From NCBI GenBank assembly GCA_011800805.1, contig MPNW01000167.1:159649-223648 (forward strand): DNA of 64,000 bases. Reading direction: 5' to 3'. Below the pieces are notes generated by a model. It made no database searches and was not told the DNA's origin. It worked only from the letters and a program-made list of their open reading frames with translations. Shown piece by piece: positions 52,919 through 64,000 of the stretch (the first letter of the stretch is position 1; each line of letters starts with the position of its first letter). Source of the stretch: Hirudo medicinalis (lineage: Eukaryota > Annelida > Clitellata > Hirudinida > Hirudinidae). The translations under genes and the position numbers were made by a program.

Positions 52919-55900
52919 GTGAGCTATTTGCCAAAGTAAATTAATAGAAATTCATCACTAGGAGATTCTAATTTGAGCTCTTCGTCTGCAATCAAAGAAA
53001 TTCTTCCAGCTTTGATTAAACTTAATTGACGCATTAAGAATGACTTATATTGCTCTGTTGCCGTGTTAACATCGACCTCGTGAAACGTTTGCAAATACTG
53101 AAAGAATGGAGTCGACAATAACTTTCGTCCTTGTCAAATTTTCAAACTCATTCTTTTAAAAAATGTTTTCAGCGACTTCCAGCGGGAGAATGGATGGTTT
53201 AAGCAATAGAGTTCATGGTGCCTGTCTAACGCAAAACATGAAACTATCCTTCTACATTCAACGTTTGTTTATTTTTCTTCCCAACTTCTTGCTTCCACCC
53301 ACTGTTTATAAAAGCTTCCAATTCGTATGATCATTTAATATTTCTAGCGAGCGTAGTAAATACTGAGCCACAAAAACCGAACAGAAGTTCCGGGCAAGAT
53401 ATTTATTCGAAGCCAAATCCTAACCAGATTACAACGACCGGTTAGACATTCGATATTTAAGTAGGTTGAATTCTAGAATTTTATCTTAAATATTAACAAT
53501 TTTGTTGAAGAAAAAACCACATCAAAACCAATCAGAAAGTTCAGCAGTCACACATATTCGGTGAACACGCTTCAACAAACTCAGACGAACTCCAAGCAAT
53601 TTCAGGGAAGTGGGACCTCAGCTTCATTGAAAAACGCTTTTCAAATTTTCTTAACGACTGTGATACTTTCTTTATTAGCTTGCAGTTGTAACTGGTGTTT
53701 TTTATTATTATAATTTTTGTAACAATTCCTTATTATTTTTGAACAATTGTAAATAAATTGGAAAGGCTTCGAGAAATCGTGACATCATCCGAGTTTTTGC
53801 GGCATGATAATCACAGGGGACTCCTCGAGTGATGATGACTTGGAGTGGACACGTGGAATTATGTATGCACGAACCTCCCTACTGCCTTTCTGACGTCCTG
53901 TGGTGTGCAGACCGCTATGAAGAGCTATTTATGAAGAGCTGTGTATTAATGACCCTTTGACAACATCTGCTCCATTGTCACCAGGAACACATAGACCCCC
54001 AGCTGTGGAAATCACACTGTTTTTGAAAATGGATTTTAAATCAGTATTTTAAATTAGGAAGAAAGGGCTTTCTGCCAGAATAAATGATTTTTTTTTGTAC
54101 GAAGAGGATTAGATGGTCGAATTTTAGACTGCAGACATTCTGGTAAATCCACGAATTTGTTTTTTAAAACACGCCATAATTTCGAAATTATGGGTGCGTG
54201 AAGGGAAATTACTTGCGTGAGTGAATTCGTGAACTTTTTTGTCCATCTTATCTGATCTCTGAGGACAATTCCATGTAGGCTTTGGGTTTCCAATGAAGAT
54301 GACCTTGATTAAGACTGCAAGACATCGATGTTGCTTTTCAACTTTCCACAGTTGCAATGAACAGCATGTGACGTGCTCTAAGTGATTGAAGCTTCTTTTT
54401 ACGTTAATTACATCTCACATTTTTCCAGCATGAGTATCTCCAAAATGTCCGAGAATTTTTAAATAAAGAATTTTCTTATTTATTGGATGAGACATTTTAA
54501 GTGGATTGATTGAAGTTTAAACTCAATTAACAAAGTCAAACGCGAGCTATATATGAAATGCATCACTAGCCATTATTGATTCAACAAGGCCAGGTTACAA
54601 ATTTCAAAACTTAAAAGTTGGTAAGTTTTTCTAAACTATTACAAATTGGCTATGTGTGGCAGAAATGATGGATGCTGTGAACCGATTAGTGACCAGAATG
54701 GTGCCGTAGCAATTCATTGTAAAAATAAATGCGGGCATTAACAAAAACTGGGAAACTTAGGACGGATTTGAAAGTCACTTCAGATGCGAGAAGAACGTAA
54801 TTCTGTCATCACAACGATTCGTCAACTGGAAATTCATTGCTTAAATTGGGGCATTATGATTTGCGATGCAGGACAAATAACGGGGTTGAAATGATATTTG
54901 AAATGTGTTGGCAGGTGGCACGTAAATTTTGCCGGGTCTTTACGGAGGCGAATGTTTCTTGTCAGCAGTTTGGAATTTATGTCTGCTGTTTATTATGACT
55001 GGTTCATTGTTGCCTGATTAACACAAGTGCTTCAAGAAGAATGCATTAAACTCGAGATCTTCCTATCACTACAACGAGATACACCTGTGGATGAAGCAGA
55101 ATCATCACCTCTAATGTCTAAGTCCGAGAAATGATTCCATGTGCCAAGCAACTTCTAACATTTTTATTTATTTCGGAACCTAATTATAAAATTATAAAAT
55201 TTCAAGAATTGTTTGAGGATCTTTATCCGTCGTAAATAAATGCACATATTATGACTTTATTATTTACTATGTAAATGGACGTAAATGAATGTAAATATGC
55301 TACGGAAACGAGTATTTGAATCAACCCAACTTTATATAGTGTAAGTATTTATAGTGTCGGGTGTACTATGCAGTACCGTACAGTATTTATACATAAATTT
55401 AGTCGACATTTGTTTCTTTTGTTTCCGAACGAAATTGTTGATGATTGTTGACGATTATTGATTGTTTATCTTTACGATTAAGATTCTCTTCACACTAGAA
55501 TCTCGTCATTAAGCTACTATTAAGTTGATAATCAAACCTTGCAACATGAAATACTAATCATTCGGACTCGTAGTTTTATCAATGGTTATATTCTTTGAAG
55601 CTATACGGTGACATGCCTACAAATTTACAATCTGAAGAAATTGGGCCAAATGTTTATAATCCAACACAATCTCGATATAATTAGCCATTAAGGGGCAATG
55701 AAGGTGTATTCATTTAATTGTTTACTTATTGATTTTACACTTGAAAACAACATTTCCACTTTTGACGACTTCACGTTTCAAATTCAAGCGATCTTTTGTG
55801 ACAAATTGGTTTTAGCTCCAAATTTATGTTCCTAAATATCTTATTAGGTGATGAATTAAAAAATAAATAATGGTTTATTTATCTCTTTAGAAATCACCTT

Positions 55901-57430
55901 TTTATTCATCGTTACGATGGAATTCTTCCAATCAAATACATTATTACATTATTCTGTTTTAATACAGATATTCGGAGGCCCATAACTCTTGGTGAAATAA
56001 TAGAACAAGTCTGAATAGCCGTGATTTTGTTTAGTTATTTTAACGAAAATAAAGACCGACACAATTTAAGGAATCCTTTAATCGTGAAATCTCTGCATTG
56101 TAGTAGTAGTAGTAGTAGTAGTATTTTATTAATGTCCTCAGCATAACGTGATGAATAGGACAAAAATCTCTGCAGTAAGAAATGCTTAACTTTTATTTGA
56201 CAAATCTTGTTTCGTAACAAGTGCTTTAAATTTGCACCGGTTTTGAACTTGTGCGGAAGAGTTTAATTAACTTATTTAATTAGTACCATTACGAGGAAGT
56301 GATGATTGGAAGGTCGGATAAGATTAGATGATTACAACCGCAGCAACAAAGAAAACGGTTTCACAATTCTCGTCGTCTTGAGACAAATTGCTCATTGAAA
56401 CGTTAAAACTGGGTTCGACTTCAAATAAAACCAGGACTTTATGAAACGCTGTTAAATAAGAGATAATGTGGGCCTCCGTTAATATCTAGGCGATAAATAT
56501 CACAAATATTGTTATTCTAACATCTAACACAAACAATTGAATTTCTGGCAAATATTCTCTCTGAAGAAAATAAACAAAGAAACATAGTCATGTAAGCATT
56601 ACAAGTATAATAATAAAATCTAATTAAAATCAGGAAATACTTGGAGGCCATCGACATGATTGATTAAGGACACATAATTATTTCTAATCCCTCATTAGTT
56701 TCTGACGCTTCACTTACTTCTTGTTAATAATCCACTCATCATTAAGAGATATCAAAATCTGACAAACTTAGAGAGTACAAACAAAAATTTTTTAAATTCT
56801 GACAATTTGATAAACAAATCCCGTTGAAATTGGCTGCACCTTGCAAGAAAACACATTTCGTAATGTCTGTTATCAGATGGTAATTGAGTGCATGGTCACA
56901 TCTCCGTTGCAGACTTGTTTGATACGTTGTTAAATGTTGAATGATTTTATCGCGGACTTTTGTAACAGATACTTTTAGATAGGAGACGACATCAATGGAT
57001 GCTTTCGATGCGATCACCATCCTATTCGGCACCACATGCACAATCTATTACAATCTTTCTTTTTAATTTTAATGATGTTGTTACGATATGCTTTATATTC
57101 TCTAATGGGGAAACTGAGATTTATTCAAAAGAAATTTCTCTGTGCAACTACAGTTCACAGAAGTTGCAGAGTGAAGAACCATGTGAGTCAAAGGAAAGCA
57201 AATTTTAGATTTGCTTAATTTCTTGTAACTTTCTAAATTTTAGATCATGGCTTCAGCTAATGGAAAACAATCCTGGAATTTCCAAATTTCTACCCATTTT
57301 TATTTGATCAACTTGATCGAATGAGAGATGGGATGTTGATTCGAAAGATCAGGATAGCAGCTTTCCAATGATTAGTCTAAATTAGATCTAAATTTTAAGG
57401 AAAACTTGTTCAGACTCGGCTACAAATTTT
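52919..57430 (+). other. Probable ephrin 3' region, exons not resolved
   Basis: A strong donor (A|GTGAGC) at 52919 shows that the ephrin gene continues, but no exon with the expected ephrin C-terminal Cys motif was recognised before frataxin. The region is AT-rich with short random frames. A small Cys-rich frame (54652-54741, 29 codons) and a TAG repeat (56099-56123) are the only features noted. Confidence 0.4.
56099..56123. repeat. TAG trinucleotide repeat, eight units
   Basis: A short pure GTA/TAG tract in otherwise AT-rich non-coding sequence. Confidence 0.9.
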
Positions 57431-57437
57431 AGAGTAA

Positions 57438-59038
57438 ATGGCTGGTTCCATTTTTGAGACGGCATCTTTCATCTGGAGTACCACTCAGGCCGGTGCATTG
57501 GATTGCAGCGATCAAGTCTCCTTGCCACCGATCGGATTGTGTCTCATCTTGCAGATTGTATTCCTTCGTACCGCCATCCTGCGNAGACGGCATCTTTCAT
57601 CTGGAGTACCACTCAGGCCGGTGCATTGGATTGCAGCGATCAAGTCTCCTTGCCACCGATCGGATTGTGTCTCATCTTGCAGATTGTATTCCTTCGTACC
57701 GCCATCCTGCGAAATTTTAACGTATGATTATTTTTAAAATCATTGGTTGAAATGCTCTCATGTTTTGCGTGGCTAGTTTGATTAATGATTATTTTGTTTT
57801 TTAATAATTAATTTTATAAAATTGTTAGCTGAATGATGGGCTTATGTCACTTTAATTATTGCTTTCAAAAGTTAAACAATCATCCTGCATATTACTTTTT
57901 ATGCTTCCAGGGAATTGTCTGATGCTGATTACGACAGGATTGCGAAGAAGACGCTGGACGGCTTGGCCGACAAGTTTGAAGACATCCTGGCCTCTGATGC
58001 ATTCATCGATCACGACTGGGACATTTCTAACTTGGTCAGTTGAAATCAATCATTGTGTTGTAGTAACACAATCAACAACACTAACGAAGAAAAAATGTGT
58101 CTCCTGCTGTAAAGTTTTTAGGGCTTTTAGCTTTTAATGTGTGCAATATTTACTGACATTAAGTTGTGCAATATTTACTGACATTAAGTTGTGCAATATT
58201 TACTGACATTAAGTTGTGCAATATTTACTGACATTAAGTTGTGCAATATTTACTGACATTAAGTTGTTTGTACAAGAAAGAAATTCTCAAGCCAGGACTT
58301 AATTCAAAGAGTAAATTCAAAATATATATAAAATGCAGAAATTAATATTAATGTAGTGAATATATTATGATATTAATTATTTGATTTGTATGTTATTATG
58401 ATTTTTTATCAATCTTTTTTTGATTTTTTATGATTTGTCATCAATCAGTCATGGTGGTCAACTGCTGAGTGGGTTTGAATTAATATTCTTTGTTTTTAAC
58501 GTTCAGAATGGGGTCGTGACACTCCAGTTGGACAGAAACCTCGGAACTTATGTCATAAACAGGCAGTCGTTCACCAAACAAATATGGCTGTCTTCGCCCA
58601 GAAGGTTGATGAAGGATTTCGTTGACGACTTTTATTGTAATATTTGAACAATAATAATTAAATAATTTTTATTGGAGGAGTGGTTTTTATCTCATCGTTT
58701 CCACGATTAATATTATTATTTATTTAATATAATTGTTATTATAATTTCAATCAATTACAACGATAACAAGCTAAATGATTTCAATTAGGATAAAGATGTT
58801 GGAATTCGAATGAACCGATTCAATGTATTTATTTTTGGAACTCCTCGTAAAGATTATTTCTTTGGAATGTTATTCAACTTTCTCTTCCAGTTCTCCCAGG
58901 CGATTCGACTTTGTCGGCGGGGAGTGGATCCACAGTCACGACAAGATCAGCCTCCCCGATCTCCTCAAGAGGGAGTTCACAGAGATGTTTCCGGATAGTT
59001 CGGAACTTTTCGACTTTGGCGTCGAGCACGGAAAGTAA
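57438..59038 (+). CDS. FXN: Frataxin, mitochondrial (first exon disturbed by a duplication)
   Basis: Mitochondrial matrix protein that activates the NFS1-ISCU complex for iron-sulfur cluster assembly. Clear exons are 57911-58034, 58507-58604 and 58891-59038 (stop TAA). They give the frataxin fold in order: acidic helix SDADYDRIAKKTLDGLADKF, strands with LGTYVINRQSFTKQIWLSSP, GGEWIHSHDKISLPDLL and the last helix. The conserved N-x-Q-x-x-x-K-Q-I-W patch is intact. The first exon (57438 to 57721) is read in the copy next to the donor at 57722. It encodes an Arg/Ser-rich, acid-poor presequence with RRHLSSG and CRLYSF, typical of mitochondrial targeting, and joins in phase to exon 2. The start is uncertain: this exon is duplicated around an N, and the ATG at 57438 is one base out of frame with the presequence of a single copy. 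Confidence 0.9.
57457..57711. repeat. 127-bp direct duplication around an N (likely assembly artefact)
   Basis: 57457-57583 and 57585-57711 appear identical by eye, separated by a single N at 57584. The pair lies inside frataxin exon 1. Identity plus an N at the join suggests two overlapping contig ends that were not merged. Confidence 0.9.
58141..58265 (+). repeat. 25-bp tandem repeat, five copies, in a frataxin intron
   Basis: GTGCAATATTTACTGACATT plus AAGTT repeats exactly at 58141, 58166, 58191, 58216 and 58241. It lies between frataxin exons 2 and 3. No copy differs by eye, so the expansion is recent. Confidence 0.95.
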
Positions 59039-61676
59039 ACGTCGAATACTTTTCGCCCGAGAACTGTTTGCAAAATTACTCAATTATTTGAAAATGATAG
59101 TTGTTTGCAAGATGTTGTCGTTTCTGTTGTTTTGTTGAAGCTTTGGTTTGAAGAAAAGTATGAGTTCCTCAGATGGTTTTGTCATTTCTTCTTATTTGTA
59201 TTTTCTGGAAAAAACACCCTCTTGCCTCTTGAACTCGCCTTGGTGGCGTACTTTTTTAGCAAAAGTAATGAAGTTAGGGTACATTAACGTGGTTTTGGTC
59301 ATGCCATGTGATTGAAAATAAGTTCCCGCGAATTCATCGGCCTGACAAGCTGCATGGCTGCAGTAAAAATTTACACTTCAAAATTTGCAAGTTCATTTAA
59401 AAAAAGCTTTTGGGTGGAGATTCTACGATGGTACAAAACCACCAACGCTGTAAATCAGTTTGAATTGGTTGAAGTGTGGTGGTGTTGCACGATAGTAGGG
59501 ATGTGCTGTCACTACAAACTTGAACAATAGTTATGAATTCATTTGTTAATTTAGTCTAAACAATTAAAAGCACAGTTTGTAAAGGTTTGTTGTGGTTCTG
59601 AGCTTGAACAGGTGGAGGGTGGTCGCCTCCGATCGTGGATTTTTGTTGTTTTTTTTTACCTAAAACGTGGCTCCATGCATGGATTCGCGCGGGCTTTATC
59701 GGCGTTTACAACATAGCCGAATGGATCGTTGTTGTAAGCCAAGTTAAAATGATTCCAATCTTCACAAATCTTGCCTCTGCTCATGCAAATTTATATTCTT
59801 AGAAGATAAATCACTTTATTATCCTTGCGTGGGGTTCTTGTCTCCATTATCATTATCATCCTTTTCGCGAGTTAAATTTTGTTATTGGAATGTGGAACTA
59901 CTAGAGAATGATGAAACAATTGATATATAAACCATGAGATTGATTTTTTTGCGGCTGTAAAGCTGTTGAGATTGTCATGACTCAAGTTAACATGTTTAAG
60001 GCATATTTGAAATGCTCTTTCATCAGTTCTTTAGAATGCAATTTTAAAAATTTCTTGTAGACATATGCAAACACTGTTGGCTGTTTCAGTAGTTGATAAT
60101 GCAGCTGTCATGTAATGGTATGCTTGTGATCTGAATTGCATCACTGACATATATCTTGGAACCAGATGCTAAGCAAAAGCTTTGGCAACAAAACATGGTT
60201 ATGCCAAAGAATGGATTGCTCATATTTCTGCAGTTCATTCCGCTTGATTTCATTTTTTATTCTAATAATGCCTCTTCTTCCTCAGTACCTAGGACAGATG
60301 ATGTCAGTGCAGTACATTGAAAGAGTGAAAGAACACTTCGAGGGTCAAAAGATGATCCAGTACTGGGAAGAGAAGGGAGAAACATTGACAGCCTCACGTC
60401 ACAAGTTGCAATGGGAATGGTTTAAAAAAAGAAAATTTATTGCAATTAATGTAGTAATTAGGCTAAATAAGATTTTAAGATCATGCTAGTCTTTTCGAGT
60501 TTTTGAATCTAGATTTGTTTTTGATTTTGCATCAACTGAACAGGTTTTAAAGTTTATAATGTTAATAAAATTTCAATATATTTATAAGATTCACAGATGG
60601 CTTGCTTTTCATTGATTTTCTGTTCTTATTATTTCAGTAGAAGCTTGCAAGATGTGAGAATATCAATCACAATCTTGCCTTGCTAAGAAGCTAAGAATCT
60701 TAAACAAAATTCCATACAGTCATTGTAAAAATTTTAAACAATTCTCGTGATTTTGAGCAATTTATTTTGTAAAGCTTTCCTAATGTTGCAGAGTTGTAGG
60801 ATTTACATCACTCCAGGAACAGGCGGCTGTTGTGGAATCATGAGCACATGAAAATGCAGAACAAGAAAACGATACAGAAGGGGAAGAGCCATCCTGATGG
60901 AAAGGTCTTAGGGCATTTTGCAAATGGTGTCAAGTATGTCACAGATGTCATATTTTTTAAATGCATGTGTCATTAATTCTCTTAGAATAGCTTTCTGAAT
61001 TGAGATTGTAGTTTATAATGCACACTATGCCAATGTCGTGGCATTCATTCAGTTGAGAAAAGGGAAAAGCTTGTTGTACAAGCCATGTGTTTGCAAGTGA
61101 TTGAACATTCTTCACCTGAGCTACACCTGTGCAACACTGGAGAGGTTCCCCTTAGTCACTCATGCTTACCACAACATTTAGAAATTATGTATTTCTTGCA
61201 AATGATTCATTTTATTGTGTTGATTATTCTTGATTTCGTTGCATTAAAGATGCTTTTAGAGTTAACCTAAATGCAATTTAGTCCTTGTGTTTTCATTGTT
61301 TATTTCAACATAGAATTCCACTGGCCTCTTTCTAAGCCTGCTAGCTAGGCCACTCCTCTGGTGGTTCCTCTGGTTTGTTGAGACAGCTATTTAAATGTCC
61401 ACTCCTTTCTGGTGGAATCATTTGGATCTTGCTGTTGGGATTTCGAAGGTATTCTTAGCACAAAAAGATTTTTACATGATTTATTGTAATGATTTTAATG
61501 CATAAGCCATTTCCGACCAAGCTAAGATGCTATGGGATGTTATGGAATGTTTTCTGGAATATGAAAGGATTATTTATCCCCTTCTTGTCTAAATGTCTAT
61601 AGCATAATGTTTTGATTTTGAGCAGCTCAAAAATGAACTGATTACTTTCTAATTAAATTTCTCAGGAGTCTTTGAA
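59039..61676 (+). other. Intergenic between frataxin and the KDM7-like gene
   Basis: Mostly AT-rich sequence without strong coding signs. It contains possible exons near 60283-60420 and 60826-60930 (separate entry). The 5' untranslated region of the KDM7-like gene should lie in its right part; an acceptor-like CTCAG sits 12 bp before the chosen ATG at 61677. Confidence 0.45.
60283..60934 (+). CDS. Candidate exons of an unrecognised basic protein
   Basis: After a good acceptor (CTTCTTCCTCAG) a frame reads YLGQMMSVQYIERVKEHF, KMIQYWEEKGE and HKLQWEWFKKR. A second stretch near 60826 reads RLLWNHEHMKMQNKKTIQK and ends at a possible GTATGT donor near 60934. The composition (charged, W-rich, helical) looks coding, but the donor of the first exon and the join are unclear, and no family came to mind. 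Could be a small mitochondrial-type protein or chance. Confidence 0.2.
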
Positions 61677-62481
61677 ATGGCTGCTCCAACCAAAGTATCT
61701 GTGATTGAATCTCACCAAAAATGTGGATTGTGCACTGGAAAATTAAGGGACAAATGTGCACTGCTGTGTTTTGAATGTAAACAACCTTATCACCTAGTGT
61801 GAGTTCTCGTGTGACATTTCCACTTGCTAGATTTTAACAGCTGCTAAAATTAGATTTATTTGTTTATTTATGTCATTTTTGACCATATGAAGACACAATT
61901 CTTTGATTATATTCCGAACTTTGGATAATCTTTCTCTTTATCATATCTTCAACTTTCCAGTTGCCTTGGGATTGTCACCGAGGCCCCGGTTGACCTGGAG
62001 CGTTTTGTCTGTAAGAATTGTGAGATAAATCCTGACACAAGGGCAAGCACTACAAGTAATTAATTTCATTTGCTTTTCTGTGAAGCATTTGCTGAGATTG
62101 TTGAGAATATGATAAATGTTATGATAAAAACATTTAATTTTATGATAAATTCTAGTCTCTAAAGGTCATCTTGCTTTCCTGGACACTCAACCTGAGGTTT
62201 TGCACTCTTCTGACTACAATTTTCTTATGATTCTTATCTTAAGCCTTATGATAACTTTCTTGTGAATTGTCATGACTAAACTACCATGATCAGCTGACCC
62301 AGTTGTGTTGCATAATATTTGACAAGAGGAAGTTCAGGATTTTGTCACAAAGTTCCTTGAGAATACGTTCTTGAGGTTTGTTGCTCGATGATATTAGTTG
62401 TTGTCACTGTGATTTGTTGCAAGTTAATATTATATTTTTTTATTAATGCTGCTGTTATTATTATTATTATTATTATTATTA

Positions 62482-62543
<62 letters not shown>

Positions 62544-63190
62544 GTGTTATTATTTGATGAATTTTTACAGTGTGGATGGACAATTCAATCACGATTACCA
62601 TGTGCAGTCGTTTGTAAAATTGTTAACATCTTGTTCTTTTGAAATGAAGTATAAAACATACATGATTTGTATTTGAAATTAATGTTTCGAATTTTAATTC
62701 CCACATTGTTAGACCTGAAGACATGCCAGTGAGAAGACTCTCTGGTCGAACGGGCGAAACTCTGGATGTCGAATACTTGGAAAGTCAGGGCTTCGCAGAC
62801 CCGATCATCGTCGAATCAAAGGAAGCACTGTACATGAAAGTCCCGAGTCATAAAATGACCCCGGAGGTCATGAGAAAAAAGTTAGGTGAGTGAGATATTC
62901 TGTCATTCCTCCGCAGTGTTAGCAAAGATCAACAAAAATTGTGACATATGAAGCAGACGATAAGCATCTGGAGTTCTTTTTTGCTTATTTGAAGCAAATT
63001 GTTTTTATAAAAAAATTTTTGCTTTAAATGTTTATTTTGCTCCACCTTTGCCTTTAAATGTGTCTTTAAATTGACATGAATTTCTTTAAATGATTTGTTA
63101 ACCATTCTTATGTTTCATAGTTTCTGCACTAACATTTTTGTACTTATTATTGTTATTATTTATTATTATTATTATTGTTATTATTTATTA

Positions 63191-63249
<59 letters not shown>

Positions 63250-64000
63250 GTATAACACAACATAGTGCAATGCAATGTAATATTTATAATAAGACTGTAC
63301 TGGATATAAGATTGTACTGATGGGTGATCCAAACATGTGTTTAAATATAACTTAATTGTTTATTTCACTCTATGTATGTCAGAGCAAAAACCTGAAATAC
63401 ATTCATAGGTGATGTCAGGCAGCTCCAAGTTTTAAGTGTCCCTCAACAAAAAGAGGGAATGATATATCTTAAGGAGTTTTCCAATCTGTTTCGGCGAGCT
63501 GATCCTGGCAAAGTCCTCTGCTCACTCAGTCTGGAATTGAGCCGAACAAAGTTCAATTTAAAAACTTTTTGATTTGTTGTTGCTTTTACGTCTTGAGACC
63601 TAGCTTTTCATAGACAAGGCCAACAAATGTGACTGGTGATGAAGGGATACCTGGAGCCTCATAAATTAGCTATTATTATTACTATTGTTACTTATTTTTG
63701 TAACTGTTCTGAGAAAAATATTACATCATAACCTAAGTTTCTTTGGAGAACTTGAATCTGAATTTTCTTCCAGATTTTCTCCTCTATGCATAAGTAATAA
63801 ACTAATTGAAGGACTTGATGATTGTAGTTAGGTCGATATGTTTTTTGTAGGCTGCGGGGCATCATCAGTCCTCCAAAAGTCATCAAATTGATCTCCTGGG
63901 CCTCACAATTTTGGACCAGCTACAAACCAAAGAGTTACACCGACAGATACTTCCAGCACTGTATGGCTGGTGGATTCACAAACTTCTGTATTGACGGTGG
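61677..64000 (+). CDS. KDM7/PHF8-type PHD finger plus JmjC protein (partial, 5' part)
   Basis: Family role: histone demethylation at H3K9/K27/K20 after PHD reading of H3K4me3. Exons: 61677-61798, 61961-62055, 62571-62648, 62713-62885, 63409-63550, 63851 to the edge. Exons 1-2 encode a PHD finger (CGLC, LLCFEC, YHLVC, FVCKNC give the C4-H-C3 ligands). Later exons match PHF8 from the pre-JmjC part onward: RRLSGRTGETLDVEYLE, DVRQLQVLSVPQQKEGMIYL, LCSLSLELSRTK, PPKVIKLISWASQFW, and the JmjC HxD region at the edge, read as TNFCIDGG. Phases close from 62571 on. Between 62055 and 62571 they do not, so one linker exon is missing from the model. The HxD His is Cys and the PHD aromatic cage is absent, so activity is doubtful. 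Confidence 0.8.
62452..62543 (+). repeat. ATT microsatellite before a KDM7-like exon
   Basis: About 30 ATT units end 27 nt upstream of the acceptor at 62570. Open frames through it are poly-Ile or poly-Leu artefacts. Confidence 0.95.
63145..63247 (+). repeat. ATT/GTT microsatellite in a KDM7-like intron
   Basis: About 100 bp of TTATTATTG and ATT units in the intron between the exons at 62713 and 63409. Confidence 0.95.

Noticed and set aside
54652..54741. Short frame with five cysteines (MCGRNDGCCEPISD...)
   Set aside because: Only 29 codons, no signal peptide, no match to the missing ephrin exon; likely chance.
62388..62676. Frames through the ATT tract near 62450-62540
   Set aside because: The repeat part is poly-Ile/Leu; only the part after the acceptor at 62570 is a real exon.

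Overview
This is animal nuclear DNA: AT-rich, full of short introns with GT-AG boundaries, trinucleotide microsatellites and multi-exon genes for metazoan-only families (ankyrin with ZU5-UPA-death domain, ephrin, MEIOB, a SUEL-lectin receptor). The standard code and short introns fit an invertebrate bilaterian. I cannot place the phylum from sequence alone. Two single N positions (23594, 57584) mark unresolved assembly spots.

Layout. 2-172 (+) is the 3' end of an unidentified membrane-protein ORF. 419-2886 is intergenic with an AAT/ACT microsatellite and a 37-bp minisatellite. 3096-12758 (-) is a seven-exon gene for a 466-residue single-pass receptor-like protein: signal peptide, SUEL lectin, CUB-like domain, sushi domain, TM helix, cytoplasmic tail. 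16488-20767 (-) is a six-exon gene for a 933-residue acidic, mostly disordered protein ending in a class I PDZ-type tail. A divergent intergenic region with a long GAT microsatellite follows. 25306-40087 (+) is a complete ankyrin gene, modelled as 38 coding exons and 2226 codons in one open frame. Tail-to-tail with it is MEIOB, 40919-43983 (-), 12 exons. After 5.5 kb without a convincing gene comes an ephrin (+, first exon 49674, two more exons to 52918, 3' end not found). 57438-59038 (+) is frataxin, whose first exon is damaged by a duplicated block around an N. At the right edge, 61677-64000 (+, continues outside) is a KDM7/PHF8-type PHD-JmjC gene.

The coding models rest on splice phases that close without a stop across each chain and on family alignment from memory; no search was run. 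The genes are not an operon or pathway: they cover cell-surface recognition (lectin receptor, ephrin), membrane skeleton (ankyrin), meiotic recombination (MEIOB), mitochondrial iron-sulfur assembly (frataxin) and chromatin (KDM7-like).

The most unusual observation is in the KDM7-like protein. The JmjC position expected to hold the first iron-binding His of the HxD motif reads Cys, and the PHD finger lacks the aromatic residues used to read H3K4me3. Other points are the lectin/CUB/sushi architecture, a 28-bp tandem repeat that copies the ephrin exon-2 donor site, a probable GC-AG intron and a 30-nt microexon in ankyrin, and microsatellites lying against several 3' splice sites.
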